Assembly (NCBI GenBank): GCA_029880105.1
Contig: JAOUPA010000026.1
Coordinates: 1-17,087 of the forward strand
DNA length: 17,087 bases
Origin: Gammaproteobacteria bacterium
GTDB lineage: Bacteria > Pseudomonadota > Gammaproteobacteria > SZUA-229
Direction of reading: 5' to 3'
A model generated the notes under the pieces. That model was not told the origin of the DNA. It saw only the letters and a program-made list of their open reading frames with translations, and did not search any database. Shown here in pieces: positions 7,165-15,740 of the stretch; positions within the stretch are counted from its first letter, which is position 1, and each line of letters begins with the position of its first letter. A program made the position numbers and the translations under genes.

Positions 7165-9399
7165 GTGTCCGGCAATATCGACTTTTTCCTGTTCCAGAAA
7201 AAATCAGCCCCCCTGGTTATTGCCTCGGTGTTTATGACAACGACAGCCTTTGCCCAGGGCAATGAAACCTGTCCTGAATTAAACGACACCTTGAGCCATC
7301 AGCCACCGCCCTCATTTATTGAGGCTGAGCGAGATAATATCAACATCAGTGCTGACAAGACTCGCTCCGACACAAAGGGCAACGCTACTTTTAGCGGTAA
7401 TGTCGTTATTGAAAAACACGAGCTGCGCATTACTGCCGATGAAGCCGCTTATACACCTGAGACAGAAAATATCGACATCAAAGGTAACGTACACGTCGAT
7501 ACCGTCACGCTCTCGGTTGATGCTGACTCAGGAAAACTGTCAAAAGAAAAATCGGTTGAATTTAAAGGTATTCAATTCCAGCTTGGCAATAACAACATGC
7601 GCGGCAAGGCAGAAAGCATTACTGCCAGCAAGGCATCCAGTACCGAATTAAAACAGACCTTGATCACCAGTTGCCCACTCACTGCCCCCGACTGGCGACT
7701 GAATGCCACTAGTATCAATCTTGATCACGAAGAAGAATACGGTTCAGCCAATGATGTCGTGCTGCGCTTTATGGAAGTGCCGTTTTTATATATTCCTTAC
7801 ATGGAGTTCCCTATCGGTGACCGACGCCGTAGTGGCTTACTGGTCCCGGAAATAGGCTATTCATCTTCACGCGGTGGTGAACTCGTTATTCCCTGGTACT
7901 GGAATATCGCACCCAACCATGATGCGATTCTTGCACCACATATCATGGGCCGCCGCGGCACACAGCTGGACACCCAATATCGTTTTCTGACAGAAACCAG
8001 TAAAGGCCAGTTTGACGCTGCCTATTTGAATAGCGATAAGATAACTGATACAGAAAGGTATCAGCTGCAATATAAGCAGCACAGCCAATTTACATCAAAC
8101 CTGAATATGGAAATCGATATTCAGGATGTCTCAGACACCGACTACTTTAATGATTTCAGCAACAACCTGTCGATTACAAGTACAACGCACCTGACTCGTA
8201 ACCTTAAACTGGGCTACAACACCCGGCACTGGCACGCACAGATGCTGGCTCAAAGTTTCGAGACACTCGACATTACCATCCTCAGTCCCAATCGCCCTTA
8301 TCGAAGACTGCCGCAAATACAGCTTCATGGCGATCAACCCATCACCGATAATGGTCTTGCCTTCACGCTTGACTCTGAATGGGTCAATTTCGACCACGAG
8401 GACACCACTGTATTAACTGGCACTCGTTTACATATTAAGCCCGGCATACACTGGCTGAGCGAAGGCTCCTTCTGGTTCTTTGATCCTGCCGTCAAGCTCA
8501 GCCACACAGAATATAATGTTGAAGATGGTAACGGTGTCGAACAGATAATTGAAGACAGGAACCTGCCAACGAGTAGTCTTGATGCCGGTCTTTTTTTCGA
8601 GCGTGAACTCGATAGCGGCCTGATACAGACACTGGAGCCCAGGATTTACTATTTGAATACACCCTATCAGGATCAAAGCCTGCTGCCCAACTTCGATACC
8701 CGTTCAAGTATTTTTAGCACCGCACTTCTATTCAGGGACAATCGTTTTGATGGTATTGACCGCATCGGTGATACCAATCAGCTGACACTCGCCCTCAGTA
8801 CACGCCTGATCAGCCAGGAGACAGGCAATGAGTATCTACGTGCCAGCATCGGTCAAATCCGTTATTTTGAAGATCGTCACGTTTCGCTTACCGGCACTGT
8901 TGAAAATAGTAACAAGTCAGATCTGATAGCTGAACTTGTGCTTAACCTGAACAACTGGAGCCTGAGCAGCAGCACACAATGGAACATCGAGCAGAACCGT
9001 AGTGAACGCGGAAACTTTTTATTACATTACCAATCTGATTCAGAACATATTTTTAACCTGGGATTGCGCAGTGACCGCAGCATTACCCCTGAAATCAGGC
9101 AGACCGATACATCATTTATCTTCCCTATCAATAATGAATTCAACGCCTTTGGCCGCTGGAATTACTCGCTGGAAGAGGATAGGGATATTGATGTCATCGG
9201 CGGCATCAGTTACGACAGTTGTTGCTGGTCGGTACAGCTGATGGGACAAAGACGATTAATCTACAACACAATCAACGAAGAATACGACAATGCCTTTATG
9301 ATACAACTGGTACTAAAGGGCCTGGGCAGCGTCTCTGGCAACAAGGTTAGTAACACACTGGAATACGCTATTCCAGGTTATAACGAGGATATTGAATGA
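7165..9399 (+). CDS. lptD: LPS-assembly protein LptD (outer-membrane translocon)
   Basis: A 744-residue outer-membrane protein that, with lipoprotein LptE, inserts lipopolysaccharide into the outer leaflet. A signal peptide ends near Ala30 (TTAFA before QGNETC). Residues of about 50-200 form the periplasmic OstA/LptA-like jellyroll (for example ATFSGNVVI, NIDIKGNVHV). The rest is the beta-barrel, with FLYIPYMEFPIGDRRRSGLL at its start. The four cysteines of the disulphide network are present: Cys36, Cys170 and the adjacent pair Cys686-Cys687 in DSCCWSVQ. The start is GTG at 7165, eight bases after argF; the signal peptide fits that start. The stop overlaps the surA start by four bases (ATGA), which indicates translational coupling with its own barrel chaperone. 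Length is normal for the family. Confidence 0.96.
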   Translation: MSGNIDFFLFQKKSAPLVIASVFMTTTAFAQGNETCPELNDTLSHQPPPSFIEAERDNINISADKTRSDTKGNATFSGNVVIEKHELRITADEAAYTPETENIDIKGNVHVDTVTLSVDADSGKLSKEKSVEFKGIQFQLGNNNMRGKAESITASKASSTELKQTLITSCPLTAPDWRLNATSINLDHEEEYGSANDVVLRFMEVPFLYIPYMEFPIGDRRRSGLLVPEIGYSSSRGGELVIPWYWNIAPNHDAILAPHIMGRRGTQLDTQYRFLTETSKGQFDAAYLNSDKITDTERYQLQYKQHSQFTSNLNMEIDIQDVSDTDYFNDFSNNLSITSTTHLTRNLKLGYNTRHWHAQMLAQSFETLDITILSPNRPYRRLPQIQLHGDQPITDNGLAFTLDSEWVNFDHEDTTVLTGTRLHIKPGIHWLSEGSFWFFDPAVKLSHTEYNVEDGNGVEQIIEDRNLPTSSLDAGLFFERELDSGLIQTLEPRIYYLNTPYQDQSLLPNFDTRSSIFSTALLFRDNRFDGIDRIGDTNQLTLALSTRLISQETGNEYLRASIGQIRYFEDRHVSLTGTVENSNKSDLIAELVLNLNNWSLSSSTQWNIEQNRSERGNFLLHYQSDSEHIFNLGLRSDRSITPEIRQTDTSFIFPINNEFNAFGRWNYSLEEDRDIDVIGGISYDSCCWSVQLMGQRRLIYNTINEEYDNAFMIQLVLKGLGSVSGNKVSNTLEYAIPGYNEDIE

Positions 9400-10703
9400 A
9401 CCTATTTACCTTTTCAGGCAACCGATTTTTTTCGATCGTTACATTTTTGTGCCTGACACTTGCAACACAAAATATTTTCGCCAGGCAGGCACTTGATAAA
9501 ATTATTGCCGTAGTTAACGATGATGTTATCTCCCAGAATGAACTCAATAGCAGCGTTAACGATTTCATTATCCAGCTAAAACTCAACAGAAACAATTCTG
9601 AACAGATCAGGGCACTGACCAAACAGGTACTGGAGAAACTAATCGTCACCCGTATCCAGTTGCAGATGGCAAAACAGCATAATATTGTCATCGATGATAT
9701 CAGTCTGAATAGAATGATTGAAAACATAGCCGAATCGAACAACCTTTCTCTAGCCCAGCTCAAAGATACCCTGGCTAAAGATGGTATCGAGTTCGCACGC
9801 TTTCGTGAACAGACACGTGAGGACCTGATAACCAAACAGCTCCAGCAGCGGGTTATCGCCAGTAAAATTAATATCTCAGATCAGGAGGTCCAGCGATTTA
9901 TTGATAAAAACCTGAAAACTGACACTTATAACAAATATCAGATTTCACATATACTTATCGCAACGCCCGAATCAGCTACGCCTGAAGACATCAGCAATGC
10001 AAAAGAAAAAGCCGAGCAACTGTATAACGATATTAAGAATGGTGCTGACTTCAAAACCCTCGCCATTAATCACTCTGATGGTCGCAATGCTTTACAGGGT
10101 GGAGACCTCGGCCTACGTAGCGGAAACGAGCTACCTGAGGCATTCATCGAGGCAGTTGCAGTCCTTGCCAGGGACGAGACGGCTGCACCTATACAGAGCG
10201 CCAGCGGCTTCCATATTCTGAAGCTGGTAAATAGCTCAACCAATTCCAACGTCGTTACCCAGACACTGGCCCGGCATATTCTATTACGCACTAGCAGTGA
10301 ACGCAGTGATGAAGAGGCACAACGCTTTCTAGGCGAGCTTAAACAGCGTATTGAACAGGGTGCAGATTTTGCGAAACTGGCTAATGAATACTCACAGGAC
10401 CCGGGATCGAAAATAAAAGGTGGTGACCTGGGCTGGGCTGACCCCGGTACCTATGTAGCCGAATTCGAAGACACCATGGACAGCCTGATTAAGAATGAAA
10501 TATCTTCGCCATTCCGTAGCCAGTTTGGCTGGCATATTCTGCAGGTACTCGACCGACGCGCCCAGGACAAAACCCAGGCCAATATGGAAGCCCAGGCACG
10601 CCAGTCTATCTATAAAAGGAAGTACGAAGAGGAACTGCTACTGTGGTTACGCAGAATTCGTGATGAATCATATGTTGAATACGTCGATAAACCAGGCCAA
10701 TAG
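9396..10703 (+). CDS. surA: Periplasmic chaperone / peptidyl-prolyl isomerase SurA
   Basis: A 435-residue periplasmic chaperone for outer-membrane barrels, including LptD. A signal peptide covers about 1-29 and is followed by QALDKIIAVVNDDVI, the characteristic start of mature SurA. The N-terminal helical chaperone module runs to about 170. Two parvulin domains follow: the first from YQISHILIAT (181) to SGFHILKL (about 277), the second from RHILLRT (293) to FGWHILQVLD (about 386). A short C-terminal helix closes the chaperone core. The ATG overlaps the lptD stop by four bases, and the stop overlaps the pdxA GTG by one base. Start and family are secure. Confidence 0.97.
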   Translation: MNLFTFSGNRFFSIVTFLCLTLATQNIFARQALDKIIAVVNDDVISQNELNSSVNDFIIQLKLNRNNSEQIRALTKQVLEKLIVTRIQLQMAKQHNIVIDDISLNRMIENIAESNNLSLAQLKDTLAKDGIEFARFREQTREDLITKQLQQRVIASKINISDQEVQRFIDKNLKTDTYNKYQISHILIATPESATPEDISNAKEKAEQLYNDIKNGADFKTLAINHSDGRNALQGGDLGLRSGNELPEAFIEAVAVLARDETAAPIQSASGFHILKLVNSSTNSNVVTQTLARHILLRTSSERSDEEAQRFLGELKQRIEQGADFAKLANEYSQDPGSKIKGGDLGWADPGTYVAEFEDTMDSLIKNEISSPFRSQFGWHILQVLDRRAQDKTQANMEAQARQSIYKRKYEEELLLWLRRIRDESYVEYVDKPGQ

Positions 10704-11689
10704 TGAGTACTAAACACCACTGTCTGGTCATCACTCCGGGCGAGCCTGCGGGTATAGGCCCAGATATAACACTGGCAATTGCCCAGCAGCATTTTGATGC
10801 TGAGATTTTCGTTGTTGCTGATCCAAAGCTATTATCACAGCGCGCTGAACAACTCGGGCTAATTATCAAACTAAACATCGTTAATGATACAAATACTGGT
10901 TTATATCAGCATCAAGCAGGCCAGCTACACGTTATTCCTGTCTCACTGGCCAGAGTCGTTAAGGCAGGCCAGCTGGATATCCATAATGCCCGTTATGTAC
11001 TTGACTGCCTCAACATAGCCGCACAGCTCTGTCTAAACAGGCGAGCTACAGCCATTGTGACAGGCCCAGTACACAAGGGCGTAATTAATGATGCAAACAT
11101 TCCATTCACGGGCCACACTGAATTTCTTGCCGAGCTATCAAACAGCCGGCCTGTCATGATGCTGGCAACAGAGACCTTGCGTGTAGCACTGGCGACTACG
11201 CACCTGCCCGTCAGGGAAATTAGTGATGCCATTACCACTGAGTCACTCATCTACATCATATCCACCCTGAATGACTTCCTGATCAACAGATGCGGCATCA
11301 GACAGCCCAATATACTTATTTGCGGCCTCAATCCTCATGCAGGCGAAGGTGGCCACCTCGGCACAGAGGAGATTGAAGTTATTCAGCCGGCCATTCACCA
11401 GTGCCGAAAACAGGGCATAAAACTTAGTAATCCTGTACCTGCCGATACCGCTTTTACTACTTCGTCACTCAATCAGGTTGATGCTGTGCTGGCCATGTAC
11501 CACGACCAGGGCTTACCAGTACTTAAACATACCGGTTTTGGCCGAGCAGTAAATATTACCCTTGGTTTACCTTTCATCAGAACCTCTGTTGACCATGGCA
11601 CAGCACTAGAGTTAGCTGGTACAGGGAGGGCTGACACTGGCAGCATGCTCAGCGCAATCACTATGGCAACCACACTACGTACTCACTAA
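10703..11689 (+). CDS. pdxA: 4-hydroxythreonine-4-phosphate dehydrogenase
   Basis: A 328-residue NAD-dependent dehydrogenase of pyridoxal phosphate synthesis; it oxidises 4-phosphohydroxy-threonine, whose product then enters ring formation with PdxJ. Family motifs are ITPGEPAGIGPDI (10-22), VTGPVHKG (119-126) and TGHTEFLA (136-143). The three metal-binding histidines are visible as His167 (TTHLPV), His212 (NPHAGEGGH) and His267 (MYHDQG). The start is a GTG formed by the last base of the surA TAG stop, an overlap of one base. It is a cytoplasmic dimer in characterised relatives. Its product is the cofactor of ArgD upstream, but this is probably incidental, since the surA-pdxA-rsmA order is standard in gammaproteobacteria. 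Confidence 0.97.
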   Translation: MSTKHHCLVITPGEPAGIGPDITLAIAQQHFDAEIFVVADPKLLSQRAEQLGLIIKLNIVNDTNTGLYQHQAGQLHVIPVSLARVVKAGQLDIHNARYVLDCLNIAAQLCLNRRATAIVTGPVHKGVINDANIPFTGHTEFLAELSNSRPVMMLATETLRVALATTHLPVREISDAITTESLIYIISTLNDFLINRCGIRQPNILICGLNPHAGEGGHLGTEEIEVIQPAIHQCRKQGIKLSNPVPADTAFTTSSLNQVDAVLAMYHDQGLPVLKHTGFGRAVNITLGLPFIRTSVDHGTALELAGTGRADTGSMLSAITMATTLRTH

Positions 11690-11690
11690 C

Positions 11691-12476
11691 ATGCAACATC
11701 AGGCAAAAAAACGATTTGGCCAAAATTTTCTTATTGATGAGATGATCATCGATCGAATTGTTGACAGTATTAACCCTGAGAAAGACGATTGCATAATCGA
11801 GATCGGGCCGGGGCTCGGTGCCATCACCAAACTGCTATTACAAAGCACCCGAGAACTGCATGTTATCGAGCTTGACCGAGATGTTATCCCAAAACTTCTT
11901 TTCAATTGCAGAGATCAGGGTACGCCTGTAGTTCATGAAATGGATGTACTCAAATTTGATTTTTCTACTTTCAGGAAAAGCACTGCGACACAGAAAAAAT
12001 TGCGTGTTGTCGGCAACTTGCCCTACAACATTTCAACACCTGTTTTATTTCTACTGCTAAACAGCAGAGACGACATTCAGGACATGCATTTCATGTTACA
12101 AAAAGAAGTCGTCGATCGAATCGCGGCACAGCCTGGCAACAAAACATACGGGCGCCTGTCTGTAATGATACAATCTTATTTTAAAGTAACACCCCTTTTT
12201 CTCGTGCCTCCACATGCATTTAGCCCGGCTCCAAAAGTTGAGTCTGCCATATTGCGTCTGGTTCCAAACGACACATATAGCTACAGAATTAAAGACCACA
12301 AATTATACGAAGATTTAATTCGACAGGCCTTTACACAGAAAAGAAAAACCCTGAAAAACAACTTAAAAAACCTTCTCACCAGTGAGCAAATTATTGCTGC
12401 AAATATTGATCCTGCCGTTCGTGCAGAGGAACTGAGCATTGATAGTTTTTTGCATTTATACGCTCAGCTATCTTAA
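11691..12476 (+). CDS. rsmA: 16S rRNA (adenine1518/1519-N6)-dimethyltransferase
   Basis: A 261-residue RsmA/KsgA, which dimethylates two adjacent adenines in the 3'-terminal hairpin of 16S rRNA during 30S maturation. It shows KRFGQNFL (7-14), SAM motif I IEIGPGLGAIT (36-46), the acidic end of strand 2 at VIELDRD (58-64) and the catalytic NLPYNIS (109-115). The C-terminal helical domain contains RQAFTQKRKTLKNNL, typical of the family. The ATG is one base after the pdxA stop, so the two are almost certainly translated from one message. Length is slightly below E. coli KsgA. Nothing is unusual. Confidence 0.97.
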   Translation: MQHQAKKRFGQNFLIDEMIIDRIVDSINPEKDDCIIEIGPGLGAITKLLLQSTRELHVIELDRDVIPKLLFNCRDQGTPVVHEMDVLKFDFSTFRKSTATQKKLRVVGNLPYNISTPVLFLLLNSRDDIQDMHFMLQKEVVDRIAAQPGNKTYGRLSVMIQSYFKVTPLFLVPPHAFSPAPKVESAILRLVPNDTYSYRIKDHKLYEDLIRQAFTQKRKTLKNNLKNLLTSEQIIAANIDPAVRAEELSIDSFLHLYAQLS

Positions 12477-12521
12477 AATTTATGCCATTCATCGGCTGCC
12501 TGCACCAGCTATTTTACTCAT

Positions 12522-12530
12522 TGCTATACT
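12522..12530 (+). promoter_or_regulatory. Possible extended -10 promoter before apaG
   Basis: TGCTATACT contains a TG extension followed by TATACT. No -35 hexamer is obvious. A start would fall near 12536-12538, only two to four bases before the apaG ATG, giving a nearly leaderless message. This agrees with the lack of any Shine-Dalgarno before apaG, but remains an eye call. Confidence 0.3.
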
Positions 12531-12539
12531 ATCCACATC

Positions 12540-12920
12540 ATGTCAGATACCGCTAACAAAATTAATGTGGAAATTACTCCCGCATACATTGCGGAGCAAT
12601 CTGATCCACTTAATGATCACTATGTATTCTCTTATACGGTCACTATTCGTAATGACGGTGACATGCCTGCCCGTCTGCTTACTCGCCACTGGATTATCAC
12701 CGATGGTGATGGACAGGTTCAGGAAGTAAAAGGTGAGGGCGTGATTGGTGAACAGCCACATATCGAACCCGGCAAAAACTACCAGTACACATCGGGCACA
12801 TTTATGAATACTCCCGTAGGCACTATGCGTGGCAGCTACCAGATGGTTACCGATTCTGGTGAGACTTTCGAAGCGATCATTCCGCATTTCAGGCTAGCCG
12901 TACCCAATATACTCCACTAA
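12540..12920 (+). CDS. apaG: ApaG domain protein (ApaG/CorD, DUF525)
   Basis: A 126-residue single-domain protein with the fibronectin-III-like ApaG fold. It shows VFSYTVTIRN (48-57 region at the DNA level near 12620-12650), RHWIITDGDG, VKGEGVIGEQPHI with the conserved GxGxxG, YQYTSGTFMNTPVGTMRGSYQM and the FRLAVP end, close to E. coli ApaG throughout. The biochemical role is not settled; in enterobacteria its loss affects divalent-cation (Co/Mg) phenotypes. It is separated from rsmA by 63 bases, the widest gap in this run, and has no clear ribosome site. In E. coli apaH follows directly; here a methyltransferase gene intervenes, six bases downstream. Confidence 0.96.
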   Translation: MSDTANKINVEITPAYIAEQSDPLNDHYVFSYTVTIRNDGDMPARLLTRHWIITDGDGQVQEVKGEGVIGEQPHIEPGKNYQYTSGTFMNTPVGTMRGSYQMVTDSGETFEAIIPHFRLAVPNILH

Positions 12921-12926
12921 TCAATA

Positions 12927-13532
12927 ATGGCCTTAAAGCATAGCTATACCCTGCTTGCACCATTTTACGATTTACTTGTTTCTCGCCCACTGAACCAGGC
13001 CAGACAAAAAAGCCTTAAACGTATCGGCAATGTCACAGGCAAAAAAATCCTTATTAATGGCATAGGTACTGGCCTTGATCTGCACTATCTACCAACCGAT
13101 GCAATATATACAGGCACAGATATCACGCCTGCGATGTTAAAACTAGCTCGAGAGCGTGCTATACGTTACAACTTCAACATTGATCTAATCTGCGCTGACA
13201 GCCATCAGCTACCTTTTGATGACACCAGTTATGACCTTATTATCATGCACCTCATTCTTGCTGTTGTACCCAGACCAGAGCAGGCCCTCATTGAGGCCTC
13301 CCGGGTATTAAAGCCAGGTGGCAGTATCTACATCTTCGATAAATTTCTCAAACCCGCGGAATTTGCACCTGTACGAAAGCTACTCAATCTAATTTCACGC
13401 CATATCGCGACTCGCACAGATGTCATATTTGAGGACCTGTTATGTCAAACGCCATCGCTTCAGCTCATTCATAATGAACCTACTCTTGCGAATGGATGGT
13501 TCAGGCTGATAGAGTTGCGTAAATTATCATAG
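12927..13532 (+). CDS. Class I SAM-dependent methyltransferase, substrate unknown
   Basis: A 201-residue Rossmann-fold methyltransferase. It has the N-terminal YTLLAPFYDLL (7-17) common in small-molecule and phospholipid methyltransferases. Motif I is ILINGIGTGLDL (41-52), strand 2 ends in the acidic Asp65 (TGTDITP), motif III is CADSHQLPF (89-97), and LKPGGSIYIFDKF (128-140) gives strand 5. In motif I the acidic residue usual before the glycines (as in LEVGxGTG) is Ile43, a notable departure, though Asp65 is kept. The overall look suggests the UbiE/phosphatidylethanolamine N-methyltransferase (PmtA-like) group, but I cannot assign a substrate. It starts six bases after apaG and ends 15 bases before apaH, so it is embedded in their operon. 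It has no signal peptide or membrane helix. Confidence 0.88.
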   Translation: MALKHSYTLLAPFYDLLVSRPLNQARQKSLKRIGNVTGKKILINGIGTGLDLHYLPTDAIYTGTDITPAMLKLARERAIRYNFNIDLICADSHQLPFDDTSYDLIIMHLILAVVPRPEQALIEASRVLKPGGSIYIFDKFLKPAEFAPVRKLLNLISRHIATRTDVIFEDLLCQTPSLQLIHNEPTLANGWFRLIELRKLS

Positions 13533-13547
13533 AAACAAAGGATTAAA

Positions 13548-14393
13548 ATGGCCACTTATGCCATTGGCGACATTCAAGGCTGCTACGATGAACTCAGGCA
13601 GTTATTAGACAAAATAAATTTCAAATCTGACAGAGACACACTCTGGTTCACTGGTGACCTGGTTAATCGTGGCCCAAAATCGCTTGAAACGCTTCGGTTT
13701 ATCAAGGCACTTGATGAAAATGCCATTGTTGTCCTCGGCAATCATGATCTGCACCTGCTTGCCATCGCCTATACAGTAGATAGTGCCGGTAAAAAAGATA
13801 CCCTGAATGACATACTTGGTGCTCCTGACCGACAGTCGCTACTGGACTGGTTAGAGCATCAGCCACTCATGCACATTGATCATCACCTCAATATCTCCAT
13901 GGTTCACGCTGCCATACATCCGGACTGGACCATCAACAAGGCACGTACCCTTGCCAAAGAAGTTGAAACGGTATTACAAAGTGAGATTCATGTGGACTTC
14001 TACCAGAACATGTACGGTAACAAGCCCGCAAACTGGTCTGAAGATCTTACGAGCTGGTCTCGCCTACGACACATTACCAATGTGTTTACCCGCCTTAGAT
14101 ACTGCGACCATAAGCACACGCTCTTGCTCGATTACAAATGTGCGCCGGGCACACAACCTGATGGCCTGCTTCCCTGGTTCAGCATTGATGATCGAGCCTC
14201 AAAGAATGATGCCATTATCTTTGGCCACTGGTCGACTTTAATTCTGTCCAATGATATTGAATATAAAAATGTTTATCCGCTTGATACTGGCTGCTTATGG
14301 GGAGGACACCTAACCGCCATGCGTATTGATGATGGTTCATTTGCAAAAACATCCCTGCACTGCCCTCAGGCAAGCAAGCCAGAAGCCTGTTAA
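13548..14393 (+). CDS. apaH: Symmetrical diadenosine tetraphosphatase
   Basis: A 281-residue metallophosphatase that cleaves Ap4A into two ADP and can decap NpnN-capped RNAs. The metallophosphoesterase signatures are complete: YAIGDIQGCYDE (4-15), FTGDLVNRGP (34-43) and VVLGNHDLHLLA (61-72). The later ApaH-specific residues include SWSRLRH, FGHWSTL and LDTGCLWGGHLTAMRI. Length matches E. coli ApaH. An AAAGGA ribosome site sits five bases before the ATG, the clearest in this operon. It is the last gene of the plus-strand run. Its stop is two bases from the folA stop on the other strand, and I see no terminator hairpin at the junction. Confidence 0.97.
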   Translation: MATYAIGDIQGCYDELRQLLDKINFKSDRDTLWFTGDLVNRGPKSLETLRFIKALDENAIVVLGNHDLHLLAIAYTVDSAGKKDTLNDILGAPDRQSLLDWLEHQPLMHIDHHLNISMVHAAIHPDWTINKARTLAKEVETVLQSEIHVDFYQNMYGNKPANWSEDLTSWSRLRHITNVFTRLRYCDHKHTLLLDYKCAPGTQPDGLLPWFSIDDRASKNDAIIFGHWSTLILSNDIEYKNVYPLDTGCLWGGHLTAMRIDDGSFAKTSLHCPQASKPEAC

Positions 14394-14395
14394 AG

Positions 14396-14878
14396 CTACC
14401 TTCGCTGATAGGTTACAAACCGGCAGGCGTAGGCATTTTTTTCATCAGGCATCTGTGTTTTCTCATCAAGAATTTTCCAGTCATTTTCATCAAACTCAGG
14501 AAACCATGCATCACCTTCAAATTCACCATCGATGAAACTTAGATACATACGTTGTACTTCTGGCATCACTAGCTCGTAAACTGAGCTACCACCGATCACC
14601 ATCACTTCCTCGGCATTACCAGCAACGGCCATTGCCTGCTCGATTGAATTCACTACGCTAACACCTTCGATTTCAATATCTCCACGGGTCAGCACAATAT
14701 TCTGCCGTCCTGGTAAGGGACGACCAATCGAGTCGTAAGTCTTACGCCCCATTAAAATCGGCTTAGTCATGGTTATCGATTTGAAGTGCTGCAAATCTGC
14801 CGGTAAATACCATGGCAGATAATTATCCTTACCAATCAGTCGATTCTTATCCATGGCTGCAATCAGGGAAAGTATCAT
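14396..14878 (-). CDS. folA: Dihydrofolate reductase
   Basis: A 160-residue chromosomal-type DHFR that reduces dihydrofolate to tetrahydrofolate with NADPH. It shows LIAAMDKNRLIGKDNYLPW (5-23). The catalytic acid is Asp28 in LPADLQHFK, corresponding to Asp27 of E. coli. MGRKTYDSIGRPLPGRQNIVL (43-63) and VIGGSSVYE (94-102) form the cofactor site. It follows thyA by eight bases in the same direction, a logical pairing because ThyA makes the dihydrofolate that FolA recycles. It is the last gene of lgt-thyA-folA and converges with apaH. Length and motifs are standard, with no sign of a plasmid trimethoprim-resistance type. Confidence 0.97.
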   Translation of the reverse strand: MILSLIAAMDKNRLIGKDNYLPWYLPADLQHFKSITMTKPILMGRKTYDSIGRPLPGRQNIVLTRGDIEIEGVSVVNSIEQAMAVAGNAEEVMVIGGSSVYELVMPEVQRMYLSFIDGEFEGDAWFPEFDENDWKILDEKTQMPDEKNAYACRFVTYQRR

Positions 14879-14886
14879 ACGGTTAT

Positions 14887-15738
14887 CTACACTGAAAATG
14901 GGTACGCAATTGGCTCATGACACTGGTAACCAGTAACCTCGAAATCATCCATCGTTACCCATGTCTCTAAATCTTTTAATGACTTTATATCTGGATTGAT
15001 ATGTAACTCGGGTGCTGGAAATGGCTTACGCTTTAGCTGCACATCACGCATTAGTTCTAACTGGTCTTCATAGATATGCGCATTAACCATCTTGTGATAA
15101 GCCAGCCCAGGCTTATTGCCAGTAATCTGGGCCATCAGTTTTAGCAATGCAAAGACCTGCACCTGATTAAAATTCTGACCCAGTGGCACATCACATGAGC
15201 GCTGATAAGATGTTAAGTAAAGGTTATCACCAAGTAATGAAAAGGTATGGGTGTGCATACAGGGACGAAGACAGCCCATGTGGAATTCACCAGGGTTATA
15301 AAAACTCAGAATCTCTCCACGATCATCAATACCATTCGACAGGTTATCAACAATTTTTTTTAGCTGGTCGACACTACCGCCATCTGGTCTCTGCCAGCTT
15401 CGGCCCTGGACACCATAAACACGACCCATATCATCCTCACCTTTTCGATGCGGATTGTTCAACCAGGCTTTATTTTCATTGGCATTGGCATCCCAGGTTT
15501 TTGTGCCTAGCTTACGGAAGTCTGCCGCATTACTGTATCCGCGCAGGTAGCCAATCAATTCCGCAATCGCAGATTTCCAGTAGCTTTTACGGGTCGTGAC
15601 CAGCGGGAATTCATTATCAGCAACATTGTATGTCAGATCAGCATTGATCACCGTCAGGCAACGCTTGCCGGTGCGTTCGTTTTCTATCCAGTGCCCTTCA
15701 TCGATAATCCGTTGGCACAGATCAAGGTACTGCTTCAT
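14887..15738 (-). CDS. thyA: Thymidylate synthase
   Basis: A 283-residue ThyA, converting dUMP and methylene-tetrahydrofolate to dTMP and dihydrofolate. It shows an N-terminal RTGKRCLTVINADL, the catalytic Cys160 in CLRPCMHTHTF, the phosphate-binding YQRSCDVPLGQNFN (178-191), and NAHIYEDQLE near the nucleotide site. It is about 20 residues longer than E. coli ThyA (264), with extra residues around NNPHRKGEDDMGRVYG and in the 126-142 region. This longer form is also seen in Vibrio and Shewanella relatives, so it is probably a subtype rather than an anomaly. The ATG is two bases downstream of the lgt stop, and folA follows after eight bases. Confidence 0.97.
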   Translation of the reverse strand: MKQYLDLCQRIIDEGHWIENERTGKRCLTVINADLTYNVADNEFPLVTTRKSYWKSAIAELIGYLRGYSNAADFRKLGTKTWDANANENKAWLNNPHRKGEDDMGRVYGVQGRSWQRPDGGSVDQLKKIVDNLSNGIDDRGEILSFYNPGEFHMGCLRPCMHTHTFSLLGDNLYLTSYQRSCDVPLGQNFNQVQVFALLKLMAQITGNKPGLAYHKMVNAHIYEDQLELMRDVQLKRKPFPAPELHINPDIKSLKDLETWVTMDDFEVTGYQCHEPIAYPFSV

Positions 15739-15740
15739 TG

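Noticed and set aside
9368..9835. Minus-strand open frame of 155 codons opposite the start of surA
   Set aside because: It is Ser- and Leu-rich in the way expected from reading helical coding sequence backwards, and SurA is certain in this position.
15183..15599. Plus-strand open frame of 138 codons opposite thyA
   Set aside because: It is antisense to conserved ThyA motifs including the catalytic cysteine region, and has no recognisable domain.
14887..15738. ThyA about 20 residues longer than the E. coli enzyme
   Set aside because: The extra segments resemble the longer ThyA form known from other gammaproteobacteria, so this is subtype variation and not a fusion or insertion.
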